Below, in pieces: positions 7,580-14,973 of a DNA stretch of 22,996 nucleotides. How positions within the stretch are numbered: the stretch's first letter is position 1; each line of letters opens with the position of its first letter. The notes under the pieces were generated by a model, which did no database searches, was not told where the DNA came from, and saw only the letters and a program-made list of their open reading frames with translations. Source of the DNA: a virus; IMG/VR virus record IMGVR_UViG_3300018055_000012, positions 1 through 22,996 of that record; one strand, given 5' to 3'. The position numbers were made by a program, and so were the translations under genes.

Positions 7580-10513
7580 ATGGCCCTTTCCGCAACGTTC
7601 ACCGCGAACTTCTCCAGCTTCTACGATGCTGTCGCGAAGGCCGACGCCCAACTGAAGGACTTCGGCGAGGGCGCCGACAAGGTCGGCGGCCGCCTGAATA
7701 CCCTGGCGAATCAGTTCACCGGCAAGAAAATCATTCAGGAAGCCACGCTGATGGCGAAGGCCGTCGAGGACATCGGCGGTACCTCGATGCTCACCGAGAG
7801 GGAGCTCGGACGGCTCGGCGCCACGGCGAGCGAGGCGGTCGCGAAGATGAAGGCGCTCGGGATGGAAGTCCCGAAGAACCTCCAGGAGATCGCCGACAAG
7901 ACCAAGAACGCCAATCAGGCCACGAGCGACTGGACGGGCTCGCTCGTGAAGGTGGCCGGCGCGATCGGGATCGCGTTCTCGGTCGATGCCATCAAGGGGT
8001 TCATCGGCAGCGTGTTTGATGCCGCGAGCGCGGTCAAGGACCTCTCGGATCAGTGGGGCGTGTCGACGACGGCCGTCCAGCAGTGGACCGGCGCCGCGAA
8101 GGCCAGCGGCGTCGAGGCCGAGACCGTCGGGAAGTCCGTCCAGTTCCTGACCGAGCAACTCGGCGACGGGTCGGATGCCTACCAGGCGCTCCTGAAGAAT
8201 GTCGGCCTCTCGTACGACGAGCTCCGGAAGATGCCGCTCGAGGACGCGTACAAGCAAGTCGTCGCGGCCATCGGCGGCATCAAGGACGAGACGCTGCAGC
8301 TCGACATCGCCCAGGGCCTGCTCGGGACGAGCTCCAAGAAGATGGTCGGCGCGATTCGTGATGGTTTCCTCGAGGCCGCCGACGCGCAGAAGGTGATGAG
8401 CGACGAGACGATCAAGCGACTCGAGGCCGCGCAGGCGTCCTGGGAACGGTTCACGAACGCCGTCATCGTCTACTCGGGCGAGGCCCTCGCCGCCGTCATG
8501 GACGACACGAAGCGGATGACGAGCTCCTGGGGGAACTTCTTCCGGTACCTCAACGCCGCGGCCCAGGGCGCGGGCGCCGTCGCGATGCTCATCGAGCAGG
8601 ACAAGGCCCTCGAGAAGACGAACCAGACCATGAAGGCCACTGTCTCGACGACCGAGACCTTCACCGTCGCCGGCACGAAGATGGAGAGCGGCCTCAAGAC
8701 GACCGCCCAGGTGCTCGAGGAGGGCCGCAAGAAGACCGAGGCCCTGAAGACGGCGGAGCAGCGGCGCACCCAGGCGCAGGAGGCGGCCAAGAAGGCGCAG
8801 GAGGACTACACCAAAGGGCTCGCCTCGCAGAATCAAAAACTGCTCGACCTGGTGAACACGTTCGAAGGGCGCGACCTGATCGGCAAGGCCAACCTCTACC
8901 TCGAGGCGCTGAAGGATTCCATCCCCGTCCAGACGATGACGGCCGAGCAGCAGGCCAACATCAACAAGGTGATGGTCGACGCGATCAAGGTGTACGACGC
9001 CGCCGGCGAAGAGGCGCCGCAAGCGCTGTACGACATGTGGGCGGCGACCGTGAAGGCCGACCAGGCGACGGTCCAGTACGCCGAGGACCTGAGCAAGCTG
9101 AAAGCGCCGCCGATCAGTTTCGACCTGCCGAACCTCGGCCCGGGCATCAAGATGGGCCTGCCGCCGCCGACAGAGCTCGAGCAGTGGAACAAATCCGTCC
9201 ACGAGCTCGCGGGCGCGTTTGCGCAGCTCGCGCAGATCAGCGACGGGGCGTTCAGCGACATCGCCCAGGACATCGGGACCCTGATCGGCGCGATGGATCT
9301 GGCGGGCAAGTCGACCAAGACCTTTCAGACCGGCATCGCCAGTTTCAAGGCGGGCAATCTCACGCAGGGCTTCGCGCAGAGCGCGGCGGGCGCGGCGGGC
9401 GTGATCAGCTCATTTCAGAGCGCCACCAAGGAAACGGGCAAGCTGCAAAGCACGCTCAACGGCGCGGCGATTGGTTTCTCGGTCGCCGGGCCCTGGGGCG
9501 CGGCCGTCGGCGCCGGCATCGGGCTGCTCAAGGGCTTCCTGAATGCCGCGAAAGCCGCGAGAGAAGTCCGGAACCTGCGCGACGACTTCCTCGCGGCCGC
9601 CGGCGGCGCCGAGGAATTGCGGGACCGCGCCTATCAGGCTGGGGTGAGTCTGGACGACCTCTATGCGGCGAAAAAGAAAGGGGACCTCGAAGCGGCCATC
9701 AAGGACATCAACGCGGCGTTCAAGTACCAAGAGGACGCGCTGAACATGGTCACCGAGGCCGCGCAGCGGTACGGCTTCACGCTCGAGGAGCTCGGGCCGG
9801 CGCTCCAGCGCCAGGAGCTCGACAAGCAGGCGCAGCAACTCTACAAAGACTTCGAACTGCTCACGAGCGCCGGCATCGACTCGATCGCCGTCAACGAACG
9901 GATGAGCGAGGCCGTCAGCAAGTACGTTCAGGACGCCAAGAAGATGGGGCTCGAAGTCCCCGAAGCCATGCGTCCGATGCTCGAGACGTTCGCGAAGTCC
10001 GGCACGCTCCTAGACGAAAACGGGAACGCCATCACCGACCTCGAGGACGCGGGCCTCTCATTTTCGATGACGATGTCCGAGGGCTTCAAGAAGCTCATCG
10101 AGCAGGTCGAGAAGCTCACCGACGTCATCTCGAAAACACTAACCGGTGCGATCAATGACATTCCGCCGGTCCAGGTGCCAGTCCCGGGTGTGAACGTACC
10201 CTACAACTACCGCGACAAGCGGGAGTACCCGAGTTATCAGGAGGGCACGGACGGCTTCCGGAATTTCGGGACCGGCACGCCCGTCATGCTGCACGGCTGG
10301 GAAGCGGTCGTGCCGCGCGAGGAGTCGGGCGCCTTCGCCACCGTGGCGGCCGCGCCCATGATGGCCGCGGTCGCGGCGCCGGGCCCCACGATTGTCATCA
10401 ACGCCCAGGGCGCGCTCTTCGACTCGCCCAGCGACCTGCAGCGGCTGGCCGATCGCGTCAATGACGCGCTCACGGCGAAGTACGGCATCCGCAACGCCAT
10501 GCGGGCGGGATAG
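7580..10513 (+). CDS. Tail tape measure protein
   Basis: At 977 aa this is the longest gene of the window and sets tail length. The sequence is mainly helical with many Ala, Lys, Glu and Gln residues. Hydrophobic segments at about 123-145 and 627-653 are typical for tape measures that insert in the host membrane. Residues 240-600 carry long coiled-coil stretches. The C-terminus contains YQEGTDGFRNFGTGTPVMLHG followed by WEAVVPREE, the widely shared end motif of tape measures. It starts 1 nt after the chaperone extension. Using roughly 0.15 nm per residue, the tail would be near 145 nm; that is a family rule of thumb, not a measurement. Confidence 0.93.
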   Translation: MALSATFTANFSSFYDAVAKADAQLKDFGEGADKVGGRLNTLANQFTGKKIIQEATLMAKAVEDIGGTSMLTERELGRLGATASEAVAKMKALGMEVPKNLQEIADKTKNANQATSDWTGSLVKVAGAIGIAFSVDAIKGFIGSVFDAASAVKDLSDQWGVSTTAVQQWTGAAKASGVEAETVGKSVQFLTEQLGDGSDAYQALLKNVGLSYDELRKMPLEDAYKQVVAAIGGIKDETLQLDIAQGLLGTSSKKMVGAIRDGFLEAADAQKVMSDETIKRLEAAQASWERFTNAVIVYSGEALAAVMDDTKRMTSSWGNFFRYLNAAAQGAGAVAMLIEQDKALEKTNQTMKATVSTTETFTVAGTKMESGLKTTAQVLEEGRKKTEALKTAEQRRTQAQEAAKKAQEDYTKGLASQNQKLLDLVNTFEGRDLIGKANLYLEALKDSIPVQTMTAEQQANINKVMVDAIKVYDAAGEEAPQALYDMWAATVKADQATVQYAEDLSKLKAPPISFDLPNLGPGIKMGLPPPTELEQWNKSVHELAGAFAQLAQISDGAFSDIAQDIGTLIGAMDLAGKSTKTFQTGIASFKAGNLTQGFAQSAAGAAGVISSFQSATKETGKLQSTLNGAAIGFSVAGPWGAAVGAGIGLLKGFLNAAKAAREVRNLRDDFLAAAGGAEELRDRAYQAGVSLDDLYAAKKKGDLEAAIKDINAAFKYQEDALNMVTEAAQRYGFTLEELGPALQRQELDKQAQQLYKDFELLTSAGIDSIAVNERMSEAVSKYVQDAKKMGLEVPEAMRPMLETFAKSGTLLDENGNAITDLEDAGLSFSMTMSEGFKKLIEQVEKLTDVISKTLTGAINDIPPVQVPVPGVNVPYNYRDKREYPSYQEGTDGFRNFGTGTPVMLHGWEAVVPREESGAFATVAAAPMMAAVAAPGPTIVINAQGALFDSPSDLQRLADRVNDALTAKYGIRNAMRAG

Positions 10514-12181
10514 ATGGCGATCACTGGATCCCAGAAGGCCTACACCTGGGCGCGGTCGGGCCAGGCGCGATCAGGCGCCGCCCGATCGGGGTACGTGATG
10601 CCCTGGACGGCCGTCGACCTGATCGTGCGGGACAGCGCGGGCAACATCATCAGCCGGACCGACATCGTCCCGTATATTCGCTTCGGGTCGCTCACCGTGT
10701 CGCAAGCGCTGAACGATGAACCCGACACCTGCAGCTTTCAGATCGTCCCGACGGCGCCCGCGGCGGCCGTCCCGGACGTGGGGCAGGAGATCGTCGTCGC
10801 CTGGACGCCGGGCGTGGTCGAGTTCCGGGGGTACGCGCTCGTGATCCAGTTCACGCGCCGGGTCCGCAACGATCCGCCCTGGGTCGACGTGCAGTGTGTC
10901 GATGCGATGTGGCGCTTCGACGCCCGGATCGTGACCTATCGGTTTCCCGCCCAGTCGATTACGGCCTCGATCGCCTTCCTCGTGCATTGGTTCGTGAATG
11001 ACCCGTCGGCGCCGACCGCGGCGGACATCACGACGACGTTCGTCGCCGCCGGGATGCCGAGTATCCCGGCCTTCGACGTCGTCAACCAGCGGCCGTCGAC
11101 GGTGATGCGCACGCTCATGGCCGCAGTGCAGGGCGGCTTCTACCTCGACGGGCTCGAGCTCCACGCCTGGGCGGGCTCGCTCACCGAACCGGGACAGACG
11201 CCGCCGACGCCGCTGACCAATGACCTGTCGACGCTGAAGGCGTTCCAGTTGACCCAGGACGCGACGCAGCTCCGGAACTGGATCACGGTGGAAGGCCGGC
11301 GCACGGCGACGCTCGTGGACCGCGCGACGTTCGACACGTCCGCGCTGCTCCCGATCGGGCTGCCGCTCGAGGATGCGTCGATGTTTGATGCCAGCCTGGG
11401 CGTCGACCATCAACACGTCGTCCGGATCGGCACGCAGTGGATGCAGTTCCAGTCGCCGGTCCCGGCGTCGGCGCCCGGGACGAACCCACCCCAGACGGTG
11501 CTGACGTCGGCGTATACGCCAGGCGATGGGCTGCTGGTCTGTCAAGCGCTCACGCCGGCGCCGCCGCTCCAGGGCTGGGTGAAGGTCGGCGGGCAATTCG
11601 CGGGGTACCAGGGATCGTCGACGGCGGGCGCCGTCCTGACGTTGTCGCTGGCGTCGCCGACCCATAGCTTCGGCCAGTTGAATGTGCCGATCGCCGCGGG
11701 GACGCTCGTCGAGTGGGTCGATGGCGTGATGGAGGATTATCCGCTCTCGATCAATCGGCTGGACGCGGTGACGAGCGGCGTGATCTGGGCGCAGCCGACC
11801 GATACGCCCGTCGTGCTCATTGGGTCGGCGATCGCGCCCAACACCTTCGGCTGGCCGCGGCTCGAGGGGTTCGTCCAGGACGGCCGCTATAGCTACGTGG
11901 GCGCCCAGGCGCGGGCCGACGCCGACCTGGCCGCCTTTCAAGAGCCCCTGGTCACGGCGACCTGGGAGACCGAAGATGTCCACGCCGCGCCGGGCCGGCC
12001 GCAGGTGATCAACCTCTCGGGGCTGACCGTGATCGAGGCCCGCCTGCCGGCGTCGACCCTGACGATCCTCAAGGTCGATGTGACGTTCCCGCTCCGGACC
12101 CAACCGCCGCGGCGACGCTGCACGGGCGGCGAGCTGAAACAAAGTACCTTCCTCGATGTGGTCGTGACCGACCTGAGCTGA
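10514..12181 (+). CDS. Tail tip / baseplate hub-like protein
   Basis: This 555 aa beta-rich protein directly follows the tape measure. Its segments DEPDTCSFQIVPTAPAA, GQEIVVAWTP and FRGYALVIQFTRR resemble the first domain of hub proteins related to T4 gp27 and lambda gpL-like or gp37-like tail-tip proteins, in which a tail-axis hub is built. An abundance of Thr, Pro and Val and a late segment with TQWMQFQSP suggest further beta domains. Two starts are possible: ATG 10514, right after the previous stop, or ATG 10598 with GGGG upstream; the intervening 28 residues contain a Ser-Gly-Arg repeat and look unstructured. The exact role is inferred from position and domain pattern. Confidence 0.65.
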   Translation: MAITGSQKAYTWARSGQARSGAARSGYVMPWTAVDLIVRDSAGNIISRTDIVPYIRFGSLTVSQALNDEPDTCSFQIVPTAPAAAVPDVGQEIVVAWTPGVVEFRGYALVIQFTRRVRNDPPWVDVQCVDAMWRFDARIVTYRFPAQSITASIAFLVHWFVNDPSAPTAADITTTFVAAGMPSIPAFDVVNQRPSTVMRTLMAAVQGGFYLDGLELHAWAGSLTEPGQTPPTPLTNDLSTLKAFQLTQDATQLRNWITVEGRRTATLVDRATFDTSALLPIGLPLEDASMFDASLGVDHQHVVRIGTQWMQFQSPVPASAPGTNPPQTVLTSAYTPGDGLLVCQALTPAPPLQGWVKVGGQFAGYQGSSTAGAVLTLSLASPTHSFGQLNVPIAAGTLVEWVDGVMEDYPLSINRLDAVTSGVIWAQPTDTPVVLIGSAIAPNTFGWPRLEGFVQDGRYSYVGAQARADADLAAFQEPLVTATWETEDVHAAPGRPQVINLSGLTVIEARLPASTLTILKVDVTFPLRTQPPRRRCTGGELKQSTFLDVVVTDLS

Positions 12182-12185
12182 CCTT

Positions 12186-12665
12186 ATGCCTATCACCCGC
12201 ACCCCGATGATCGACGATGACGGTTCCGGCACGACCGGGACCATCATCAACAACGCCTGGAAACAGGAGATCTACAACCAGATCGACGCATCGCTGGGCC
12301 AATGGACGCAGATCACGTCCACGCCTGGGATGTTTCACGGAAGCGGCGGCATGACCTGGGACGTGCCTGGTCCAGTGGGCCTCATGTACACGCTGATCGC
12401 GCAGACGTGCTTCTTCGATTTTGAAATCAATAGCAGCGCGGTCAACGGCCCAGCGGGGGCGGAACTGATGATCGATCTACCCGTGATGCCTCAGTTACCA
12501 GCGACCTCGACCTCTTGTCGCGCGCTGCTCCTGGGGGTGTGGGAGGTCCTGACGTGTCAGGTCGTGCCAGGGACGCCGCAGATCAAGCTGTCGCGGTTGA
12601 ACGGATCAGTATTCACGCTCGGCGCAGTCGCGGTCCAGGGGCAGATCTTTTTCAGGGCGAGTTGA
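12186..12665 (+). CDS. Tail fibre / receptor-binding-like structural protein
   Basis: This 159 aa protein opens with ITRTPMIDDDGSGTTGTIIN followed by NAWKQEIYNQID, a short N-terminal anchor seen in many phage tail-tip or fibre proteins. The rest is beta-rich and ends VAVQGQIFFRAS, like the tip domain of a fibre. It lies 4 nt after the hub gene and is the last structural gene. It could bind a receptor on the host surface. No enzymatic motif is visible. It is short for a fibre, so it may be a small trimeric tip protein. Confidence 0.6.
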   Translation: MPITRTPMIDDDGSGTTGTIINNAWKQEIYNQIDASLGQWTQITSTPGMFHGSGGMTWDVPGPVGLMYTLIAQTCFFDFEINSSAVNGPAGAELMIDLPVMPQLPATSTSCRALLLGVWEVLTCQVVPGTPQIKLSRLNGSVFTLGAVAVQGQIFFRAS

Positions 12666-12682
12666 CCGCCCGGACGATATGG

Positions 12683-12883
12683 CTACCGGCCCAGAATCTT
12701 CGCCCCGAGGTCAGCATTCAGCCGGCGTTGAGCGTCGCGGTCTTTCACGTCCTGCGCGTCTCGCCGCGCGATCTCGTCCCGTGCCTGGTCGCGCTCCAGT
12801 GTCGTCGCCTCGAGCTCGGCGGTCAACCTGGCGATCTGCGTGCGTGCCTGCTCGAGCTGCTGCTGCGTGGTGATCTCAGTCAT
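12683..12883 (-). CDS. Small coiled-coil protein on the opposite strand
   Basis: A 66 aa protein starting at ATG 12883 (minus strand), preceded by AGGA about 9 nt upstream; a TTG at 12892 would add three residues. The sequence from TTQQQLEQARTQIARLTAELE to about residue 50 is a regular heptad coiled coil, ending DLGAKILGR. It is the only minus-strand gene in the late region and converges with the fibre gene (18 nt apart). The amino-acid composition looks like a real protein. I do not recognise a family; a lysis or structural accessory role is possible but not shown. Confidence 0.55.
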   Translation of the reverse strand: MTEITTQQQLEQARTQIARLTAELEATTLERDQARDEIARRDAQDVKDRDAQRRLNADLGAKILGR

Positions 12884-12927
12884 GTCTGCCAATCCTACCA
12901 GCGTAGGCCAGGCCGGAAATCACCTAG

Positions 12928-12940
12928 AAGGAGGACTGTG
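12928..12940 (+). promoter_or_regulatory. Strong ribosome binding site of the holin-like gene
   Basis: AAGGAGG (12928-12934) is a near-perfect Shine-Dalgarno site 6 nt before the ATG at 12941. It fixes the start of the small membrane protein, since a much longer frame running in from 12515 overlaps the fibre gene. It is much stronger than the sites of the tightly packed structural genes. Confidence 0.85.
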
Positions 12941-13123
12941 ATGGATCTGATCATCCTCGTGCTAGTGGTCGCGCTCATTGGGTTCCTCGTCTACATCATC
13001 ACGACGAAGGTGCCGATGCCGAGCGGCTGGGCGACGACGCTCCAGGTGCTGGCGCTGGTCGTCGTGGTGCTCTGGCTGCTCTCGCATTTCGTCGGGCTGC
13101 CGAACGTGCTCCCGCGGCGATAG
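12941..13123 (+). CDS. Two-helix small membrane protein, holin-like
   Basis: This 60 aa protein has two hydrophobic helices (residues 2-21 and 34-50) separated by a polar turn TTKVPMPSGW, and ends in PNVLPRR. Length, topology and the position at the end of the late region resemble small class II holins and related conserved phage membrane proteins. No endolysin is adjacent, so the lysis role is an inference. The strong ribosome binding site suggests high expression. An alternative is a superinfection or membrane-stress protein. Confidence 0.6.
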   Translation: MDLIILVLVVALIGFLVYIITTKVPMPSGWATTLQVLALVVVVLWLLSHFVGLPNVLPRR

Positions 13124-13205
13124 ACCTGGCCGAAATCAGCGTGCTTATTACGTGAATGGAGGGTGCCGAAACGTGGCGAAAGGTGGCGTTTGGTGACTGT
13201 TCAGC

Positions 13206-13244
13206 CTCGCCCTGGCGAGCAGGGCCCACCCTCGATTGAGGCCC
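13206..13244 (+). terminator. Candidate end-of-late-operon hairpins
   Basis: CTCGCC/GGCGAG (13206-13219) and GGGCC/GGCCC (13222-13226 with 13240-13244) can each form stems, the second with an inner CCTC/GAGG stem. T-rich DNA follows at about 13246-13270. This lies between the convergent late operon and the minus-strand integrase operon. The T run is not immediately adjacent to the stems, so a factor-independent terminator is only a possibility. Confidence 0.25.
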
Positions 13245-13273
13245 GTATTCATTGATTTATTTGGGGTTTTTGG

Positions 13274-13320
13274 TGGTGGACGGCGCGAGGCTCGAACTCG
13301 CGACCTCTGCGTTGCGAACG
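13274..13320 (-). other. attP core: 3' part of tRNA-Ala(CGC)
   Basis: Read on the minus strand this is the 3' part of a tRNA. The anticodon loop is TTCGCAA (13318-13312, anticodon CGC), the T stem GCGAG pairs with CTCGC around a TTCGAGC loop, and the acceptor strand GCCGTCC is followed by discriminator A and CCA (13276-13274). A U at position 70 and A73 agree with alanine identity. Pairing of the anticodon stem breaks at position 29, so only about 47 nt are tRNA. On integration it would rebuild the 3' end of the host tRNA-Ala gene. Confidence 0.8.
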
Positions 13321-13390
13321 GGGAGCTAATTACGTTTTCCCTAACGTTTTGAGCGGTTTTTGAGGGTGCGTGAACAGATCGTGAATGGGA

Positions 13391-13618
13391 TCAGGGCTTT
13401 ATGTCGATGATCGGTTCACCGCGCGTCTCGGTGGCGCCGCCGTTGATCGTGATCTTGAACGTACGGCCATCGGTCGGAAACGACTCGACATACCCCGTAT
13501 TCAAGTTGTCCCGATGAACAATGCCGACGGCAGAGTCGATTTCCACCGTCCGTGCGGCAACGAGCGTTCTACGCAACGTAGCCAATAGGATCTCGATGTC
13601 AGCCTCAGTCAGTTTCAT
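13391..13618 (-). CDS. Small protein of unknown function beside attP
   Basis: A 75 aa protein starting at ATG 13618, sharing its A with the integrase stop (TGATG), so it is coupled to the integrase. A longer frame from 14032 lies inside the integrase and is not used. The N-terminal half is helical (TEADIEILLATLRRTLVAAR) and the C-terminal half beta-rich (GRTFKITINGGATETR). I do not recognise a family. Being the last gene of the lysogeny operon next to attP, a role in integration or excision is possible but unproven. Confidence 0.65.
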   Translation of the reverse strand: MKLTEADIEILLATLRRTLVAARTVEIDSAVGIVHRDNLNTGYVESFPTDGRTFKITINGGATETRGEPIIDIKP

Positions 13619-14694
13619 CACGCCCTCTTTCTGAGCCGCGGCGCGCCGACCATCGCGAGCTGATCGTCTTGTCGGGCCTCCGCGTAGATCCGGAGCAGCA
13701 TCTCCGGGTGTTTCCAATTGCCCTGCTTCTGGACCGCGCTGATCGGCGCGCCCTTCTGGAGGAGGTACCGCGTGGCGCCGGTGCGGCGCGTCGCCCAGTG
13801 AAACGTCAGGCCGCCGTGCTTGCGGCCGTAGCGGAGGCCGGCCTTCTTGCAGAGGTACTCGAAGCGCTGGCGCACGGAGCCGACCCAGTCCCGCGGGTTT
13901 TCGGCGCGTCGGAACTTCGCGAAGTAGTACCGCTCCTCCGTCTTCTCGATCACCTTCAGGACGGCCAGGGCGCGGGGCGACAGGGCCGTCTCGTAGGCGT
14001 CCCCGCTCTTCGCGTGCTTGACGTACAGCCACTGGCCATCGTGCTCGCTCCGCTCGAGGTCGAGCAGGTCCCCGAGACGGATCATGGTATCGATCCCGAG
14101 GATGATGATCGCCTTGTCCTGGGCATCCTCCGCGACCTCGAGGAGTTTGTGCTCTTCGGCCGGCTGCAGCAGGCGCCGTTTGATGGGCGGCGCTTTCAGG
14201 CGCTTCAGGCCGACGATGGGCGAGGCCTCGAGGTACGGGCCGACCGCATCGCGCAGCATCCCTTTGAGGATGTCGATCTCCCGATTGATGGTCCGCGGGC
14301 CGCAGCCATCGGCGGTCCGGGCGGCCATGTAGGCCCGGACGCGATCGGCGTCGATGGCCGAGAGCAGCTCGGCGTCGAACGCCCGCCGGAGCGGCTTCAG
14401 CGCGTCGACTTCGCGCAAGGCACCCCGGCGGAGCGCGATGACGTCGCGGGCGTACCGTTCGGCATAGACGGCAAAGCGCACCATCGGCGGGCCGTTGGGC
14501 AGGCGGCGCACCTTCCGCTCGGCGATCTCGAGCATCCGGCGCTGATACGCCTCGACCGCGAGCGCCTTGTTGTCTTTTCTCTGGGTCGTCGTCTCGCCGA
14601 TGAGAATCTTGCTGCTCTCGCGCTGTTGCCCTTTCGGCGCGATCTCGAGATGCAGCCAGTAGTACGGCGAGTCGTCGCGGGTGAAGACGCTCAT
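13618..14694 (-). CDS. int: Tyrosine site-specific integrase
   Basis: This 358 aa tyrosine recombinase would integrate the phage at the tRNA-Ala site next to it. It has an N-terminal AP2-like/arm-binding part (residues 1-60), a SAM-like core-binding domain (about 70-165) and a catalytic domain. Likely catalytic residues are R206 (TMIRLGDLLDLE), K229 (KHAKSG), H299, R303, W327 (GNWKHP) and nucleophile Y337 (RIYAEA). The His-Arg box reads HWATRRTGAT, one residue longer between His and Arg than the usual HxxR. It follows the hypothetical gene by 1 nt on the same strand. Confidence 0.94.
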   Translation of the reverse strand: MSVFTRDDSPYYWLHLEIAPKGQQRESSKILIGETTTQRKDNKALAVEAYQRRMLEIAERKVRRLPNGPPMVRFAVYAERYARDVIALRRGALREVDALKPLRRAFDAELLSAIDADRVRAYMAARTADGCGPRTINREIDILKGMLRDAVGPYLEASPIVGLKRLKAPPIKRRLLQPAEEHKLLEVAEDAQDKAIIILGIDTMIRLGDLLDLERSEHDGQWLYVKHAKSGDAYETALSPRALAVLKVIEKTEERYYFAKFRRAENPRDWVGSVRQRFEYLCKKAGLRYGRKHGGLTFHWATRRTGATRYLLQKGAPISAVQKQGNWKHPEMLLRIYAEARQDDQLAMVGAPRLRKRA

Positions 14695-14695
14695 C

Positions 14696-14944
14696 TTAGC
14701 GCCGGCGGCCTGGTTGGACCCGACGCTGGCGACACTGCTTGGCCGCCAACTTCGTGGCGTCGAGAATCCCTTGCATCACCGCGGATTGCTCCTCGGCGAG
14801 TACGTACAGGTCGTTAAGGTGTTCGCTGAAGGCCTTCGCCAGGGGCACGCCTCGGATCGTTGCGGGCGTGGGCCGGGGAATGAGGACCGCGCGCTGCGTG
14901 TGTGGAAGGACGAGATACAAACACGGATGACGCTCTTTCGCCAT
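14696..14944 (-). CDS. Hypothetical protein upstream of integrase
   Basis: An 82 aa protein starting at ATG 14944 (MAKERHPCLYLVLP), preceded by GAGG in a suitable position; an upstream frame start at 14977 is less well supported. It reads HPCLYLVLPHTQRAVLIPRP in a beta-like N-terminus, then a helix AKAFSEHLNDLYVLAEEQSAVMQGILD, and ends in an Arg-rich tail. Its stop is 1 nt before the integrase start, implying co-translation. No family is recognised; a DNA-binding or integrase accessory role is possible from context and the basic tail. Confidence 0.6.
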   Translation of the reverse strand: MAKERHPCLYLVLPHTQRAVLIPRPTPATIRGVPLAKAFSEHLNDLYVLAEEQSAVMQGILDATKLAAKQCRQRRVQPGRRR

Positions 14945-14973
14945 AGACCCACCTCGCCGCTGTCCTGACTGGA

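Larger units (their letters stand above)
13124..13390. other. Integration region (attP) with flanking direct repeats
   Basis: This 267-nt stretch has no gene. It holds a 3' tRNA fragment (13274-13320) and several short repeats on both sides: CGTGAATGG at 13151-13159 and 13380-13388, ATTACGT at 13147-13153 and 13329-13335, ACGTTTT at 13332-13338 and 13344-13350, and GTGGCG at 13173-13178 and 13183-13188. Such repeats flanking a core are candidates for arm-type integrase sites. The stretch also includes small hairpins at 13206-13244 before a T-rich stretch. Confidence 0.6.

Noticed and set aside
7184-9202. 672 aa minus-strand open frame opposite tail chaperone and tape measure
   Set aside because: Composition is biased (many Arg, Leu, Gly) with no domain, and the + strand genes here are well supported; it is a GC-rich shadow.
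10571-12253. 560 aa minus-strand open frame opposite the tail hub gene
   Set aside because: Arg-rich shadow with no recognisable motifs; it overlaps a supported structural gene entirely.
12186-12665. Endolysin or tail lysozyme at the end of the tail module
   Set aside because: No catalytic motif of lysozyme, amidase or peptidase families is visible; the N-terminus fits a structural tail protein.
12515-13123. 202 aa frame containing the holin-like protein
   Set aside because: The first two thirds lie over the fibre gene and the reverse-strand gene; the strong ribosome binding site at 12928 shows the real start is 12941.
13274-13320. A complete tRNA gene
   Set aside because: The 5' half (acceptor, D arm and most of the anticodon stem) is absent; only the 3' segment is present.
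13669-14817. 382 aa plus-strand frame opposite the integrase
   Set aside because: No motifs and it mirrors a well-supported integrase on the other strand.
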